Notes: a model not told the origin generated them from the sequence alone. Positions 54,463-63,261 are shown, counted from the stretch's first letter. The stretch is 64,000 nt of DNA from Synechococcus sp. PCC 7336 (GCF_000332275.1 NZ_CM001776.1:1721268-1785267), one strand, 5' to 3'. Program-made: numbers and translations.

Positions 54463-55107
54463 CTATGCACTGAGGTGCAACCAGCGGTTTAAAACCGTCC
54501 GCAAGACGCGCTCGTTAGCAGGTTTATAGATAAAATCGTCCATTCCTGCAGCCAAACAGCAATCGCGATGACCTGGAGACTTATTGGCGGTGACAGCAAC
54601 GATCACGGTATGGCGAATGTGTCCCTCCTGTTGCCGCAAGCGACGAGTGGTATCGTAGCCATTCAAAAAAGGCATTTGGCAATCCATCATCACTGCCCCA
54701 TAGACTTGGTGAGTGCAGCAGTCGAGGGCTTCTAAGCCGTTGCTGGCAGCATCCACACAGTAGCCAAGGCGCTGCAGTTGTCGCTGCAGAATTTTGCGGT
54801 TGGTTGCGATATCGTCAACCACCAAAATTGTTGTGTCTTGCGGTTTGCGTGCAACCGATCTCGGCTGTGCGTCTGAATGCGGCGCGATCGCCGCCTGCTC
54901 TATGGCCTGAAGAGCTAGACTGACTTGCTGGAACGATTGCCGCTGCTGCGACTGCAGCAGGTATTCCACGAGTAAAGGAATTTCTGCTCTCGGCCGAGAA
55001 CGGTCGGGCGATCGCCCGACTCTGACTCTAGAGGTGGGTTGAGGAATAGCGTGCAGCCCTTCAAGAGCACAGGACTGTCTTTTTGCCTCAGGGAGGTGAC
55101 TATCCAA
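54463..55107 (-). CDS. Response regulator receiver protein
   Basis: 214 residues if TTG 55107 is used; a GTG at 54969 is another option, as the first 45 residues look poorly conserved. The receiver domain (residues 93-210) is complete: VVDDIATNRKILQ (acidic pair), phosphorylation site Asp142 in MMDCQMPFLNG, AVTANKSPGHRDCCLAAGMDDFIYKP (switch Thr and Lys). No output domain follows. The short N-terminal part with QQVSLALQAIEQ may be the remnant of a hybrid kinase C-terminus. It pairs with the Hpt gene downstream. Confidence 0.82.
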   Translation of the reverse strand: MDSHLPEAKRQSCALEGLHAIPQPTSRVRVGRSPDRSRPRAEIPLLVEYLLQSQQRQSFQQVSLALQAIEQAAIAPHSDAQPRSVARKPQDTTILVVDDIATNRKILQRQLQRLGYCVDAASNGLEALDCCTHQVYGAVMMDCQMPFLNGYDTTRRLRQQEGHIRHTVIVAVTANKSPGHRDCCLAAGMDDFIYKPANERVLRTVLNRWLHLSA

Positions 55108-55463
55108 AAGCCTGACCTCAAGAAAGGACTTGCAAAAGAGAGGAGTGCTGCAGCAGCCATCCGCTGCAGCCCCCAGGACGGAGCTAAGAAGGAGTCAAAC
55201 TAGTCCCTGACTGGAATGGGGAGCGTCACTTTCGCCATCTGGGTCGGAACCATCTTCGCAACAGGCCAATTCGAGTAACTCAACTGACCATTGCTAGCAT
55301 ATCTGTATGCTCCCAATGGCCTGTGAATTATTTGTGAAGCACTCTTCTTCGCTTTACATATCCTTTATCAATGCGCCGATCGGCCAGGGAATGGCAAACG
55401 CAGCCAAACGCCAACAGTTTCAAACTGTTGGCGGAGAGCCGATGGGAATCGCATTAAAAGCTC
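55108..55463. other. Intergenic region between the receiver and coiled-coil genes
   Basis: 356 bp with no supported gene. It contains a perfect 25-bp palindrome near its right end (55409-55433) and a CTGCAGCAGCC / GGCTGCAG-type local symmetry around 55143-55171. The region between 55200 and 55380 shows nothing I can identify. Confidence 0.45.
55409..55433 (-). terminator. Perfect 25-bp palindrome, probable terminator hairpin
   Basis: CGCCAACAGTTT (55409-55420), centre C, then AAACTGTTGGCG (55422-55433): twelve paired positions with no mismatch. It lies 30 bp beyond the stop codon of the coiled-coil gene in its direction of transcription and is followed on that strand by TTTGGCTGCGTTTG. The most likely role is transcription termination; a symmetric protein-binding site is the alternative. 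Confidence 0.65.
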
Positions 55464-56471
55464 CTAGCCCCAAGGGTTTTCGTTAAAGGGGGAAGAGGGT
55501 GCTGGGGTAAATGGTTCCTGCGACGCTGGGGGCTCTTCCCGAGGCGGGGGAGGATTGTCTGCCCAAGGGTCTTTGTCAGAGGACGATTCGTCGTTGGGAT
55601 AGGGTTCGTTGGAATAAGGCTCGTTAGGATAGGGTTCGTTGGAATAAGGCTCGTTAGAGTAAGGCTCGTTGGAGTAGGACTCGTTAGGATAGGGTTCGTT
55701 GGAGTAAGGCTCGTTGGAGTAAGGCTCGCTAGCGTAAGCTGCATCCCCATAATTGGCAGGAGGTACTGGTTCTTCTGTCTGTTCGACATCCTCAAGCGTT
55801 GCAACGGCTTCCTGCAACTGCTCTTCCACCTTGGCGTCCGGTTCTCCTCCCAATTCTTGTAGTTGAGCCCGCTTTTCTTCCACCTGATCCACCAACTCAT
55901 CCAGCGTCACAGTCAGGTGAGAGACCGTCTGCATCATTTGCGATGCCTGCTGTTCGCGAGTTTCGATGACCTGCGATAATTCCTGAGTGCGTACGATAAA
56001 ATCGGCCTCTTGGCTGGTCAAATTCTCGATGGTTTGGCTGAGTACGGCTCGGCGACGTTCTAACTGCGCCACAATATCGGTCAACTGGCGCTCGCGATCG
56101 CTCAGGTTGCGCTCGCGGTTTTGAGTTTGCTCCAGTTGCATCTGGGCTTGATTGAGTTCGTCGCGCAAAAATAGCACTTGCGGCTCAATTTCGTTGCGCT
56201 CTTGATGCAGATCGAGCACCTGCGTTTCCAGGCTGCTTTTTTCCATCCGCAACGACTCGCACTCGTTCACGAGCGAGTTGTGCAGTTGGCTGAGGACTTC
56301 GGCTTCTGCCACCACCTGACTGAGTTGCGAGACCCGTTCGCCTGCTTCGGCTAACTCGCGCGCAATATTCTGACTTTCGCTGACCTCTTGTTCGACGAAG
56401 ATGTCTTTAATTTGGGTATTGTCCAGCAGTCGTTGGGTGAGCTGGCGAAATCGAATCGAAAAATCTGCCAT
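55464..56471 (-). CDS. Coiled-coil protein with pentapeptide-repeat acidic tail
   Basis: 335 residues. Residues 1-225 form a long coiled coil (SQLSQVVAEAEVLSQLHNSL, LDLHQERNEIEPQVLFLRDE, LERRRAVLSQTIENL). Residues about 240-290 are a low-complexity tract of S/P-N-E-P-Y pentapeptides, and the tail is rich in P, D and E and ends FNENPWG. It is cytosolic with no membrane span. Proteins of this layout in cyanobacteria are uncharacterised; the coil suggests a scaffold. Followed by a strong palindrome and preceded by about 246 bp before the divergent dehydrogenase. Confidence 0.75.
   Translation of the reverse strand: MADFSIRFRQLTQRLLDNTQIKDIFVEQEVSESQNIARELAEAGERVSQLSQVVAEAEVLSQLHNSLVNECESLRMEKSSLETQVLDLHQERNEIEPQVLFLRDELNQAQMQLEQTQNRERNLSDRERQLTDIVAQLERRRAVLSQTIENLTSQEADFIVRTQELSQVIETREQQASQMMQTVSHLTVTLDELVDQVEEKRAQLQELGGEPDAKVEEQLQEAVATLEDVEQTEEPVPPANYGDAAYASEPYSNEPYSNEPYPNESYSNEPYSNEPYSNEPYPNEPYSNEPYPNDESSSDKDPWADNPPPPREEPPASQEPFTPAPSSPFNENPWG
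55588..55737 (-). repeat. 15-bp tandem repeats encoding (S/P)NEPY
   Basis: About nine to ten imperfect 15-bp units encode consecutive pentapeptides: SNEPY, PNEPY and single variants PNESY and ASEPY. The DNA units on the plus strand read GGCTCGTTGGAATAA, GGTTCGTTAGGATAG and similar. The unit length keeps the frame, so copy number can vary without breaking the gene. Confidence 0.9.
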
Positions 56472-56544
56472 GGGGTAGAGTTCTGACGGTGGTGGAACGG
56501 TTCCAGTCGCTTATGTGTCAGTAGACTGGCCCATTCTATTCACT

Positions 56545-56682
56545 CTAACATTCCAGCAGAATCGTTCGAGCTTCGGCACTGAGCCGCCGCACTTGCATCG
56601 CCGAGGGATTGCGGAGAATAGCGATCGCCTTTTGCGCGAGGCCGTCTGTGCGCGAGCAATGGCCGAGCGCATAATGAACCAA
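56545..56682 (-). CDS. Possible small open frame or gene remnant
   Basis: From TTG 56682 a frame of 45 residues reads protein-like: VHYALGHCSRTDGLAQKAIA, then ILRNPSAMQVRRLSAEARTILLEC and a stop. It is predicted helical and has no ATG. It could be a short gene or the 3' remnant of a longer one; upstream in frame there is a stop near 56716. I do not recognise it, and chance cannot be excluded because it contains a HIP1 octamer that favours A-I-A codons. Confidence 0.2.
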   Translation of the reverse strand: MVHYALGHCSRTDGLAQKAIAILRNPSAMQVRRLSAEARTILLEC

Positions 56683-56717
56683 GCATGACTTCTGAAGGCT
56701 ATTGCAAGAGGTGTTTT

Positions 56718-57941
56718 ATGCAGATTCGAGTCCGATTGAAGTTCCTTGCGGCCTTATTCCCCATTACCCTTTTGCTCGGAACTCCCGCGTTGTTCGGAAC
56801 TCTCGCATTTCTCGGAACTCTCGCTGGAGCCAGCAATGCTAACCCGGTTATCTCCGACACCCATGTACCCACTGCTCGCGGCATCAGGGCGGTGACGGTT
56901 GTCAGGGGATTGCAGCATCCCTGGAGCATGACCTGGCTGCCCGATGGTTCCATCCTCATTTCCGAACGCCCGGGGCGGCTGCGCATCGTGCGAGACGGCC
57001 AACTCGATCCCGCCCCCATTGCCGGACTGCCGCCAGTCTTCGCGAGGGGTCAAGGGGGCCTGTTGGAGGTGTCGGCTCACCCACAGTTCGAGCAGAATCG
57101 CTTCCTGTATTTCACCTACGCCCAAGGCACGAGTCGATCCAATCGAACGCGACTGGCCCGGGCCAGATTTGATGGCAAAACCCTGAGCGATTGGCAGGTG
57201 CTCTTCCAAGCCTCTCCAGCTAAACCCGGTACCCAGCACTTCGGTTCCCGGCTCGCCTGGTTGCCGGATGGAACTTTGCTGATGTCGATCGGGGATGGCG
57301 GCAATCCTCCCCTGCAACTGAATGGCCGTCTCATCCGCGAGCGAGCTCAAGATCTCGACAGTCGCCTGGGCAAGATTGTGCGACTCAACGACGATGGCTC
57401 GATTCCAGCGGACAATCCCTTTGTCGCCTCTCCCGCCGCCGACCCAGCGGTGTGGAGTTACGGCCATCGCAACATTCAGGGCTTGGCTTTAGATCCCGCC
57501 AACGGCAGGGTCTGGGCTTCCGAGCACGGTGCTCTGGGCGGCGACGAACTCAACCTAGCTGCAGGGGGCCAGAATTTCGGTTGGCCCTTGGTGTCCCACA
57601 GTCGCGAGTATGCTACGGGTGCCCTCGTCTCCCAGCAGCAATCCCGTCCGGGCATGGCCGATCCCAAATTGGTCTGGCTGAGGGCGATCGCCCCCTCCGG
57701 TCTGGCGGTTTACAGAGGCGATCGCGTACCCGAGTGGCAAGGGGATTTGTTTGCGGGCGGACTGGTGGCGCAAGAGGTGCGCCAGATCGAATTGGACGCG
57801 GCCGGTAATGTCGTGCAGCAGCAGTCAATTCCCATCCCTCAGCGGGTGCGGGACGTGCGCCAGGGACCAGATGGTTTGCTGTACGTGCTGACGGATGCAG
57901 CGGCAGGCCAATTGCTGCGGCTGGAACCTGTCGCGCGGTAG
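56718..57941 (+). CDS. PQQ-type sugar dehydrogenase (sorbosone/glucose dehydrogenase family)
   Basis: 407 residues from ATG 56718, which has caagagg about seven bases upstream; the ATG at 56685 lacks this. A signal peptide made largely of three repeats of LGT-x-A-x (FLAALFPITLLLGTPALFGT) directs export. The mature beta-propeller has LQHPWSMTWLPDGSILISERPGRLRIV, GQGGLLEVSAHPQF, WLPDGTLLMSIGDGG, VWSYGHRNIQGLALDPANGRVWASEHGALGGDELN and IAPSGLAVYRGDRVPEW, typical of the soluble aldose/sorbosone dehydrogenase family that uses PQQ. Substrate and cofactor presence in this organism are not shown. Confidence 0.88.
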   Translation: MQIRVRLKFLAALFPITLLLGTPALFGTLAFLGTLAGASNANPVISDTHVPTARGIRAVTVVRGLQHPWSMTWLPDGSILISERPGRLRIVRDGQLDPAPIAGLPPVFARGQGGLLEVSAHPQFEQNRFLYFTYAQGTSRSNRTRLARARFDGKTLSDWQVLFQASPAKPGTQHFGSRLAWLPDGTLLMSIGDGGNPPLQLNGRLIRERAQDLDSRLGKIVRLNDDGSIPADNPFVASPAADPAVWSYGHRNIQGLALDPANGRVWASEHGALGGDELNLAAGGQNFGWPLVSHSREYATGALVSQQQSRPGMADPKLVWLRAIAPSGLAVYRGDRVPEWQGDLFAGGLVAQEVRQIELDAAGNVVQQQSIPIPQRVRDVRQGPDGLLYVLTDAAAGQLLRLEPVAR

Positions 57942-57947
57942 GCGGAT

Positions 57948-59828
57948 CTAGCCCAATTTAATCGTGGCCCCCGACACAGAAACCACCCCCGAGGCCGAGA
58001 CTTGAATACTGGCAGGGGTGAGAGAAATCGTACTGCCCCCCACTTTTAGATCGAGTTTTGTGCCTGCCGAGAGTTCCATTTGGGCTGCAGCTTTGATGGT
58101 GATTTTCCCCCCAGAATCCGCCAACTCGATGGAATTACTACTGGTTTTAATCTGAATTTTCTTGCCAGCATCGTCCAATTTAACGAGATTTCCCCCCGTT
58201 GATTGAATGTCGATGCTTTTAGACTGGTCGTCCATTTTAACGGTATGGCCGCCCTTGGTTTTCAGCTCGATGATTTTGTCAGAATCGTTGAGGTGCAGGA
58301 AGTGGCCATCTGCCGTATCGAGATAAACACCTTTTTTGCTGTCCTTATCGTCATCCACAAATTGCAGCACGTGACCGACGCGAGTTTTAAACGTCCGCAA
58401 CCGAACTTTGTTATTGGCCACCGAATTGTCCACACTCTCGGAGGGGGCATCTTTACCATTCCAAACTCCTCCCAAGACAAACGGACGATGAATATCGCCG
58501 TGCTCGAACCCCAATAACACCTCGTCATCCACCTCCGGCAGACAATCGAAGCCGCGATTGGCCCCCGCCCCGATCGCCACCACCCGCGCCCAATGACTTT
58601 CGTGCTCCTCAGTCAGCGTCGGATATTTCACCCGCACCCGACCCCACTTTTTGGGGTCTACATTATTGGTCACTTTGCCAATTAGCAGAGTCTGTCCCGG
58701 TTGCAGGCGCTGGGGGGGAGAGAGCGCGGAGACGAGATCGCGGTTGCGCAGGCCGCGCACGCTAAATTCGGTGCTGTAAATGCGATCGCGATAGAGATGA
58801 AGGGTTTCGGTCACGTAATAGCTGCCGCTATACTTGCCAATCTTGGCGATCTTGACCACCTGACCGGGGCGAATCTCGGGGTTGCCCTCGGCGATCGCAT
58901 CTGCTTGAATAAATTCCCCTGCCAGTTCGTCCAGCAGGGCTTGGGCGATCGTATCGGCTTCTTTACTGCTAAACACGGGTCGATCCACCACCACCATGCT
59001 CGGTTGGCTGGGCTTGCCATTAAATGCCGAGCTGACGGCACTCCCCTGGCCAAACTCATTGCTTGTTTTCACCGATGCCGAATTCTTGGTGGAGACGATC
59101 GCCTCTTTGCGCTCGAAATCCCAGCCCCGCACCTCCACCTGCTGCACCTGTTCGGCACTCGACACCCGTACTCGAAAATTGTTCAGTTCGACCAACCATT
59201 CCAATTCAATCTGGCCATCCTGTTTGGGTTTGCGAAAGTTTAGCTTATTATCCTGCACGAATAGTTCGAAGCCATTCAGGGCAGCCCGCTCCCGCAAAAA
59301 CTCCATGTGGGTTTGGTTTTCTTGAAAGACGTATTCGTGTACGGTGCTGGTGCTATCGACGGTCCCCAGTGAAATACCGACATCTGCCGCCAGTTTTTTG
59401 ACCAGGTCGCTGTCGGTGATGTCTTGGAAGGACTGGTTGTGGCGACCGCGATGGAGGCGGTGGGAGGTATCGTAGCCGCGCACGATAATGGGGGCTTGGG
59501 CGCTACTGGTGAGATGGGTTTCAATCGCAGTCACCTCCCCTTCAAACACGGTGCCTGTCTCGGCTTCAGAAAAGTCCTCGTCTTCTGTGGTGCTGGAGAC
59601 GAAGCCAATTTTGATGGTGCTGCCAATCTCGAATTTAGAGGCATGCTCCCAAATGGCATCTTCTGAGCCAGTGCCTGGGGCGGCATCGTTGCGGATTGCC
59701 AGTGTAAACATGCTGGGCAGGTGCAAACTCTCTTCCACCGAGAGCTGCAGGATGTCTTCCATCAGGTTCTCGGGGGCGGGAGAACCGTCAATGTATAGCT
59801 GCGGTTCGGCAATATAGGTGGTGGGCAT
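57948..59828 (-). CDS. VgrG-like spike protein of a contractile injection system
   Basis: 626 residues. The N-terminal part (1-380) matches gp27-like phage-late-control/VgrG folds: IRNDAAPG, VFEGEVTAIETHLTSSAQAPIIVRGYDTSHRLHRGRHNQSFQDITDSDLVKKLAADVGI, HMEFLRERAALNGFELFVQDN. Residues 395-490 form a gp5-type OB domain (GRVRVKYPTLTEEHESHWARVV, PEVDDEVLLGFEHGDIHRPFVLGGVWNGKDAP). A repeat-rich beta-helix tail of LKTKGGHTVKMDDQSKSIDI type forms the spike. Such proteins belong to phage-tail-like or extracellular injection systems. No sheath, tube or baseplate gene is in this window, so it is an orphan locally. Confidence 0.88.
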   Translation of the reverse strand: MPTTYIAEPQLYIDGSPAPENLMEDILQLSVEESLHLPSMFTLAIRNDAAPGTGSEDAIWEHASKFEIGSTIKIGFVSSTTEDEDFSEAETGTVFEGEVTAIETHLTSSAQAPIIVRGYDTSHRLHRGRHNQSFQDITDSDLVKKLAADVGISLGTVDSTSTVHEYVFQENQTHMEFLRERAALNGFELFVQDNKLNFRKPKQDGQIELEWLVELNNFRVRVSSAEQVQQVEVRGWDFERKEAIVSTKNSASVKTSNEFGQGSAVSSAFNGKPSQPSMVVVDRPVFSSKEADTIAQALLDELAGEFIQADAIAEGNPEIRPGQVVKIAKIGKYSGSYYVTETLHLYRDRIYSTEFSVRGLRNRDLVSALSPPQRLQPGQTLLIGKVTNNVDPKKWGRVRVKYPTLTEEHESHWARVVAIGAGANRGFDCLPEVDDEVLLGFEHGDIHRPFVLGGVWNGKDAPSESVDNSVANNKVRLRTFKTRVGHVLQFVDDDKDSKKGVYLDTADGHFLHLNDSDKIIELKTKGGHTVKMDDQSKSIDIQSTGGNLVKLDDAGKKIQIKTSSNSIELADSGGKITIKAAAQMELSAGTKLDLKVGGSTISLTPASIQVSASGVVSVSGATIKLG

Positions 59829-60089
59829 CGCAACAGACGAGAACTGCTTCTAGCCTAAGTAAAACAGAGGTTGCGGCACATTCCCCAAAAGTCGAGCAGA
59901 TTTACTTCAATCGTTTTCGATCGCCATCACATCCCCAACTTTGTCTATAAACCGGAGCTACTGTACCTGTTATGCTGACTCCAGTCTTAGCAAACCTAAG
60001 TCCCTCGCCCAGCAAGATGAAATGCTATCTCGTCTGTGGCCGATAGAGCCCATTTCGCTAGACTCCCAGTTCATTGAGCGGGAATTTAA

Positions 60090-60830
60090 ATGAAACTAGA
60101 CTTCTCGAACCAGACAGTATTGGTTACCGGAGCATCTCGGGGTATTGGAGCGCAAATCGCAGCAGACTTCTCAGACTGCGGGGCAAAACTGATTGTTACA
60201 GCGACAGATGAGTCTTCGGAAGCAAAAATCCGATCTCGATTGGGAGAATCGACTCAATTCCTGGCCGTCGATTTCAGCATATCTGAAAGTATCAACCACT
60301 TTCTGGCAAGCATTAGGAAGATAGACAGAATTGATGCTTGTGTCAACAATGCTGGATTGTCGCGCCATCGTCCGCTTGAAGCAGCGACTGAGGAGGAGTG
60401 GGATCTGACAAACTCTGTGAATCTCAAAGCGCCATTTCTTTTGACTCAAGCAGTCGCCGAGTCGATGAAACGCAATCTGTATGGTCGAATCGTCAATATC
60501 GCCTCCATCTGGAGCCAGATCACCATCCCCGATCGCGGTGTTTATACTGCAACCAAATTTGGACTACACGGACTCACCATCAGTTCTGCAGCTGAATTGT
60601 CTCAGTACAATATTTTGACAAATACAGTTTCTCCAGGTTTTACACTTACAGACATGTTGAAAGGCAACTATTCCAAAGAAGCTCTGCAGGCGATCGCAGA
60701 CAAAATACCGATGAAGCGTCTTGCAGAACCCGAAGAAATCTCAAAGGTCGTACTATTCCTCTCCAGCCAGCTCAATTCTTACGTCACCGGACAAAATATT
60801 CTCGTGGATGGAGGTTATTCAGTTCTGTAA
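60090..60830 (+). CDS. SDR-family oxidoreductase
   Basis: 246 residues, classical SDR: cofactor motif TGASRGIGAQIAADF near residue 14, NNAGLSRHRPLEAATEEEWD, VNIASIWSQ with the catalytic serine and YTATKFGLHGLT with Tyr/Lys. It ends GQNILVDGGYSVL. It resembles ketoacyl-ACP-reductase-like and sugar-modifying SDRs; the substrate is unknown. The next gene (Gfo/Idh/MocA) follows 46 bp later and an M20 peptidase after that, suggesting a three-gene operon. AT-content is higher than in core genes. Confidence 0.87.
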   Translation: MKLDFSNQTVLVTGASRGIGAQIAADFSDCGAKLIVTATDESSEAKIRSRLGESTQFLAVDFSISESINHFLASIRKIDRIDACVNNAGLSRHRPLEAATEEEWDLTNSVNLKAPFLLTQAVAESMKRNLYGRIVNIASIWSQITIPDRGVYTATKFGLHGLTISSAAELSQYNILTNTVSPGFTLTDMLKGNYSKEALQAIADKIPMKRLAEPEEISKVVLFLSSQLNSYVTGQNILVDGGYSVL

Positions 60831-60876
60831 GCTTAGAGTCCAATCATTCGCCAATAGCATCAGAGGGGATTTTGCG

Positions 60877-61977
60877 ATGCCAGATACGGACACTCTACGG
60901 ATTGTTTTGATTGGTTTTGGTGCAGCAGGGCAACGTTTTGCTAAAGTCTTAAAATATATTGCAGATCGCGATCGCAGCGATATTAAAGTTGTGGGAGTGT
61001 GCGATCGCAGACCCGAAGCACTGGCTGGATCTGCGAGTATGGGGTGGCCCTGTTATGACAATCTGGACACTGCGATCGCAGCAGCCCGTCCAAATGTGGC
61101 AATTGTGACGGTAAATGAAGCAGAACATCACAATGTGCTGGCTCGTTTGGGAACATTCGAGACGATCGAGCGCGTCCTTTGCGAGAAGCCACTCACTCAA
61201 ACTCTGTCTGAGGCAGAATCCTTATCAGAAGTATTTCAACACAGGCACTTATCGGTCAATTTGGTCGAGCGCTACAGTCCTATTATCGATCGCTTTTTTG
61301 AATGGCGGCGCGAGCATCCAGGATTAAAACCCACACGAGTTCAATTTTTTTGGGGCAAACATCGCGCACTAGACTCAAGACCCACCATCGGCGTTCTGAG
61401 TGAGATGATTCATCCTCTAGATCTGGTAGATTATATTTTCGGCTTTCCTCGCTGGCAAGTTAAACAATGTTTCGCTCATGTGAGCAACTTTGCGGTTGGA
61501 GATAGATGTCTTTATGACAGCATTCATGGAATTTTGGCAACGGAAGACTATATAGTTTCTGCCCATACATCATTTATTTGGCACGAACGTCGGCGAGAGA
61601 TTATTGCATTTCTCCAAGATGAAAACTCAGAGATATTTCAAGTCATCTTTAGGTTCGATTGCCCGCTATGGGATTGTGACACTATCACCGTCTATTCTAT
61701 TAATCCTCTAGATGGCAGCCGAAAAGGTGTGTTAAATTATCAAACTGACAACAGTGATTTCCCTCAACCTTTATATCAAGTCCATAAAGTCTATCAATTC
61801 CTTTTAGACGGCTTGGGCAAGCAAGATCCGTCACTCTCGCGAAAGCAAAGGGTAGACTATACGCAAGCTGTGAAGTTGCAACAGTTGCTTGAAGATATAG
61901 ATAATTTTCTCAAGCATACAGAATCTACTGTGGCAGAAACTATTTTTGGTACGCCGACTGTATCTCGCAAGAGCTAA
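60877..61977 (+). CDS. Gfo/Idh/MocA-family oxidoreductase
   Basis: 366 residues from ATG 60877, with agagggg about nine bases upstream; the longer open frame overlaps the SDR gene. N-terminal Rossmann motif RIVLIGFGAAGQRFAKVLKYI, then VGVCDRRPEAL, PNVAIVTVNEAEHHNVL and the conserved lysine region CEKPLTQTLSEAESL (E-K-P). The C-terminal substrate domain includes LSEMIHPLDLVDYIFG with the expected histidine. Members oxidise or reduce sugars and related cyclic alcohols with NAD(P). Its neighbour genes do not settle the substrate. Confidence 0.87.
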   Translation: MPDTDTLRIVLIGFGAAGQRFAKVLKYIADRDRSDIKVVGVCDRRPEALAGSASMGWPCYDNLDTAIAAARPNVAIVTVNEAEHHNVLARLGTFETIERVLCEKPLTQTLSEAESLSEVFQHRHLSVNLVERYSPIIDRFFEWRREHPGLKPTRVQFFWGKHRALDSRPTIGVLSEMIHPLDLVDYIFGFPRWQVKQCFAHVSNFAVGDRCLYDSIHGILATEDYIVSAHTSFIWHERRREIIAFLQDENSEIFQVIFRFDCPLWDCDTITVYSINPLDGSRKGVLNYQTDNSDFPQPLYQVHKVYQFLLDGLGKQDPSLSRKQRVDYTQAVKLQQLLEDIDNFLKHTESTVAETIFGTPTVSRKS

Positions 61978-62016
61978 CAATCTACAGCTTTCTCCAAACT
62001 TTTTCTCAGAGAGATT

Positions 62017-63261
62017 ATGAGTGACTTCCAAGATCTGATTTCCTCCTGGTGTTTGCAGGAGCAAGAGCGGATAATTGCTGCTTTGTGTGACTATATCGGC
62101 ATCAATACAATCTCGCCGAATGAATATGCTGCGCTCCCTTTCCTGACTCGGTATCTCGAACCTCTCGGTTTCCAGTTCGAACGTCGAGCCATTCCTGAGG
62201 CATTCTGGACTCATCCCGAACGTTGCCCCGCCCCCCTCTCAAAATTTGGCGATCGCCAATATATCCTACGCGCGACTAGACCGGGCACCATTGGTAAAAA
62301 GCGTCTGGCCATCAACTGTCACCTAGATGTCGTTCCGCTAACTTCTGGCTTTGAAGAGGGCTTTAAGGCGCGATGGAAAGGCGATTCAATTATTGGCCGA
62401 GGTGCTTGCGATACTAAGGGAAATCTGATGATGTTTGCGGAAGCCATCCGCTTTCTCGATACGCAAGCGATCGCTATCCCAGACGATCTGATTCTCGATT
62501 TGGTTGTCGAAGAGGAAATCGGCGGCAATGGCGGACTGGCTTCTGTTCTGAGTGGCCTGGATGCAAATGCAGTGTTGGCGCTAGAACCCACAGGATTCGA
62601 AGTCTTTCGAGGGCATCGAGGTTGTATCACCTTTGAAATCAACTTGTTCGGACAGTCCACCCATATGGGGGCAGCAGAAACTGGATTGAATGCGATCGAT
62701 CTAGCCTTTATGGTGATTCAAAGATTGCGAGCAATGGAGGGAGAACTCATTCAAGCAGCTCGACAGCACGAGGCTTTTGCCCGTTGGAGTAGACCTATCC
62801 AAATCAATGTTGGTCAGATAAAAGGGGGAGAGTGGCACGGTTCCGTACCAGAACACTGTCAACTGCTGGGCAATCTCGGATTCCTGCCCCATTACGGCTT
62901 GGAAGGAGCAAAAAAAATGTTGGATGGGCTTTTAGCTGAAACGGTGGGTGCGCAGGAGGGAGCTCGCTACGAGCTGACCTTCCCCGGCTTGCACAATGAA
63001 GGCTGTTTGACTGCAGCTGATGACCCTTTTATTCATACTTTTATTGAGGCAGCTCGTTGTGCTGGCTTGGAAATTGGGCGAGTCGATGCTTGGCATGTGA
63101 GTTGCGATTGCCGTCATTACAGCCGAACGCTGGGCCTGCCTACCTTAATTTTTGGCTGCGGACAGCTAGAACGCGCCCATAGCAATAACGAGCAATTGAT
63201 GCTCGCAGATCTCTATCGAGGCATTGGCATTATTTGCGAATTTCTCAAGCGAGGATTGTAG
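62017..63261 (+). CDS. M20-family metallopeptidase/deacylase
   Basis: 414 residues, ArgE/DapE/CPG2-like. Metal and catalytic motifs in order: NCHLDVVPLT (His, then Asp), GRGACDTKGNLMMF (bridging Asp), VVEEEIGGNGG (catalytic and metal Glu pair), ALEPTG (replacing the usual D/E-E-P/A ligand site), dimerisation domain with GCITFEINLFGQSTHMG, and RAHSNNEQL (last metal His). It hydrolyses an amide, perhaps removing an acyl group from an amino acid or aminosugar. It is the third gene of the SDR/Gfo-Idh cluster, 39 bp downstream. Confidence 0.87.
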   Translation: MSDFQDLISSWCLQEQERIIAALCDYIGINTISPNEYAALPFLTRYLEPLGFQFERRAIPEAFWTHPERCPAPLSKFGDRQYILRATRPGTIGKKRLAINCHLDVVPLTSGFEEGFKARWKGDSIIGRGACDTKGNLMMFAEAIRFLDTQAIAIPDDLILDLVVEEEIGGNGGLASVLSGLDANAVLALEPTGFEVFRGHRGCITFEINLFGQSTHMGAAETGLNAIDLAFMVIQRLRAMEGELIQAARQHEAFARWSRPIQINVGQIKGGEWHGSVPEHCQLLGNLGFLPHYGLEGAKKMLDGLLAETVGAQEGARYELTFPGLHNEGCLTAADDPFIHTFIEAARCAGLEIGRVDAWHVSCDCRHYSRTLGLPTLIFGCGQLERAHSNNEQLMLADLYRGIGIICEFLKRGL

